Below are positions 6,049 to 7,716 of a stretch of DNA of 7,716 bases, one piece after another. The DNA lies in assembly GCA_013042495.1 (NCBI GenBank), contig JABDQB010000097.1, forward strand, positions 1 to 7,716, written 5' to 3'. The notes beneath the pieces were generated by a model. It was given only the letters and a program-made list of their open reading frames with translations, did no database searches and was not told the DNA's origin. The position numbers and the translations under genes were made by a program. Within the stretch, counting starts at the first letter, position 1. Every line of letters begins with the position of its first letter. The DNA is from Gemmatimonadota bacterium (GTDB lineage Bacteria > Gemmatimonadota > Gemmatimonadetes > Palauibacterales > Palauibacteraceae).

Positions 6049-7716
6049 TCAATCGCGGGTCACGAGAATGTCCGTTCGTACCGGAAGGGTGACGTGACCG
6101 CTCGTCAGGTCGCGAACCGTTACCGACATCTCGTAGCGGCCGGGCGAAGAAGCGGACAGGTCTATCCGAAGATGGCCGCGCGTCACGATACTGGCAGAAC
6201 GCTGAGCGGTCCCCGGATACGACAGATCGAACGACGGCCCTCCGTCCTCCGGCTGGAGCACGACTCGCGTCTCGTACATGCCTCCCGGTGTGAGGTTGTA
6301 GACCTCGTAGTAGATGAAGGCCACTCCGTCGTCCCCGGTCAGTCGGGCCGGAGTCGGGTTGAGGCTGATCCCCGCGGTTGGCGACCACGCGCCGACGGAA
6401 TCGGCAGACACCGCCACGTCGGACAGCACCGGCAGATCCGTGCCCAGATCCCGCACGACCACGTCTCCGCCCGCGTAGCCGCCGCGGACCTTTTTTCCCT
6501 GACCGTCGGCGGTCGAATTGGCATCCGATATCGCCAACATCCATCGGTAGGTTCCCGGGGGCAGGTCTGCCGACTTGCGGAGCGAGAGCCCCGCTTCGTC
6601 GTCCAGGGGTCCGTCGACCGCCGCGTCGAACGAGGAGGGAATGAACCGGTAGAACAGCCCCGTCTCGTCGAGGAGCGTCCACACGATTTGCACCCGGTAC
6701 ACGTCCTGCCCTTCCTTCTCGACCGGCTGAAGCGCCGAAGCTTCGGCGAGTCCGTTGAGCCACACGCGCGTCAGCCCCGGACGGGGAGCTCGGAATTGGA
6801 GCCATTCAAGTGCGAAGTCGACGCTCAGGTCCACGGCCGGGCGCTCTGGCACGGTGGAGATGGCGTATTCTCCGTCCTGCCACGTCCACTCGCGCTCGAC
6901 GGTGAGTTCTTCGGCCAGCCGTGAGCCCGCAAACGCATCGCCGATCAGGCTGAGCGCGTGGTTGGCGATGCGGGCGTACCGCGGGTCGAGGCCCATCCGC
7001 GACAGATACAGGTCGTGAAACGGCTGTCCCGGCACATCCAGCAGCAGGGGCGAAATCGCCACCATTGGATTCCTGTCCCAGCTGCCACAGCGGTACACGA
7101 TGGCCAGATTCTCTTGCAGGTACCAATCGTCGACGCCCGCCAGAGGCGACAGGTGATAGATGCGGTACCCGCCCGGGCGGTCATATGCCCAGGAGATGTT
7201 GGGCTCAATGCAGTCGCTGCCGCCATGGATGGCGACCTCATCGGGGTCTCCCATGCGTACGTAGAGCAATCCGCGGTCGTCGTACACGGAATTGGTGGGT
7301 CGGCCCAATCTGGCGGCGAAGCGGGGCCGGACCCTGCCACGCCGTCGATAGTGATCGAGCGCGAACCGCGTGCGCTGGTAATGAGCGACAATCCGATCGT
7401 CGACGCCCATTCCAGCCGCCGCCGCACGGCGGTTCCAGAAGCGTCTGAAGAACGCGCAGGCATCGCGATCAGCCGCCGGCAGCGTTCGAAGTCGATCCCA
7501 GGTGTCGTGTTCCTCGGGCGTCGCCAGAACTTCGATGTCCAGCCAGATCTCGGTAGATCCCACCTCATCGGCGATTCGGCACGCAGCCCAGTAGTCCTCC
7601 GTCCCCGAAACGTCATGCTCGAGAAAGGCGATTCGAGCCTGGTCGATCAGGAAGAGTGCGTCCGGTATCCTGCCCTCTGCGCGCGCGAGAGCCGCTTCTG
7701 CCCGGTTCGCATCCCC
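6049..7716 (-). CDS. GWxTD domain-containing protein, N-terminus outside the window
   Basis: The frame is open to the window edge, so 555 residues of a longer protein are visible. A GTG at 7563 could start a shorter form, but the upstream frame continues with sensible helical sequence (NRAEAALARAEGRIPDALFL), perhaps the end of a TPR-like helical region. The GWxTD domain follows: FFRRFWNRRAAAAG at 89-102, a helical HYQRTRFALDHYRRR stretch at about 112-126, and VYDDRGLLYVRMGDPDEV at 144-161. This corresponds to the family's WxTDRGxIYxxxGxPDE signature, although the GW-T part itself is not kept. Next come NISWAYDRPGGYRIYHLSP (173-191) and a long beta-rich second half with GTYRWMLAISDANS, IYYEVYNLTPGGMYETRVVL and a final RYEMSVTVRDLTSG region. 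GWxTD proteins are usually exported or surface-linked and have no established biochemical role. Export cannot be judged without the N-terminus. It converges with gyrA, with 17 bases between the stops and no hairpin plus T-run terminator there. Confidence 0.85.
   Translation of the reverse strand, partial: GDANRAEAALARAEGRIPDALFLIDQARIAFLEHDVSGTEDYWAACRIADEVGSTEIWLDIEVLATPEEHDTWDRLRTLPAADRDACAFFRRFWNRRAAAAGMGVDDRIVAHYQRTRFALDHYRRRGRVRPRFAARLGRPTNSVYDDRGLLYVRMGDPDEVAIHGGSDCIEPNISWAYDRPGGYRIYHLSPLAGVDDWYLQENLAIVYRCGSWDRNPMVAISPLLLDVPGQPFHDLYLSRMGLDPRYARIANHALSLIGDAFAGSRLAEELTVEREWTWQDGEYAISTVPERPAVDLSVDFALEWLQFRAPRPGLTRVWLNGLAEASALQPVEKEGQDVYRVQIVWTLLDETGLFYRFIPSSFDAAVDGPLDDEAGLSLRKSADLPPGTYRWMLAISDANSTADGQGKKVRGGYAGGDVVVRDLGTDLPVLSDVAVSADSVGAWSPTAGISLNPTPARLTGDDGVAFIYYEVYNLTPGGMYETRVVLQPEDGGPSFDLSYPGTAQRSASIVTRGHLRIDLSASSPGRYEMSVTVRDLTSGHVTLPVRTDILVTRD

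Noticed and set aside
6033..6059. Possible terminator hairpin between gyrA and the GWxTD gene
   Set aside because: Only a 6-base stem with one G-T pair and a 15-base loop forms (CCTGCG with CGCGGG), with no T-run after it.
6491..6496. Run of T within the GWxTD gene, looking like a terminator tail
   Set aside because: It encodes lysine codons on the coding strand and has no stable stem before it.
5390..6805. 471-codon minus-strand frame spanning the gyrA end and the GWxTD gene end
   Set aside because: It overlaps two supported genes, is very arginine- and glycine-rich, and has no domain.

Overview
The window looks like a piece of a high-GC bacterial chromosome. The best guess is a member of Gemmatimonadota or a close relative. 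This rests on the GC-rich sequence with many GTG starts, the form of the GyrA and Rho proteins, and a GWxTD-type protein of the style I associate with that phylum. The assignment is from memory of protein families, not from a database search. No tRNA, rRNA, CRISPR array, insertion sequence, integrase or phage gene was seen, and the region reads as ordinary core genome.

Layout. Bases 1-59 hold the last codons of a probable upstream gene, which overlaps the start of an MCE/MlaD-type lipid-transport protein (56-1015, +). A small unrecognised gene (1025-1381, -) runs tail-to-tail against it. A 274-base divergent intergenic region follows, with the best promoter candidate of the window, an inverted repeat next to it, and the rho leader. 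Then comes a compact + strand cluster: transcription terminator Rho (1656-2909), an unrecognised 183-residue protein overlapping the rho stop by 8 bases (2902-3453), and a type IIA topoisomerase A subunit, called GyrA (3473-6031). On the opposite strand and convergent with gyrA lies a large GWxTD-domain protein (6049 to the window edge), whose N-terminus is outside the window.

How the parts fit. The MCE protein is probably the periplasmic substrate-binding part of an ABC system whose permease and ATPase genes should lie just upstream. Rho and the topoisomerase both act on transcription and DNA topology, and the coupled unknown gene between them probably shares their transcript. The points most worth a second look are the degenerate GyrA-box, the unknown gene between rho and gyrA, the duplicated motif in the MCE protein tail, and the operator-like inverted repeat at the rho promoter. 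I found no convincing novel defence or mobile system.
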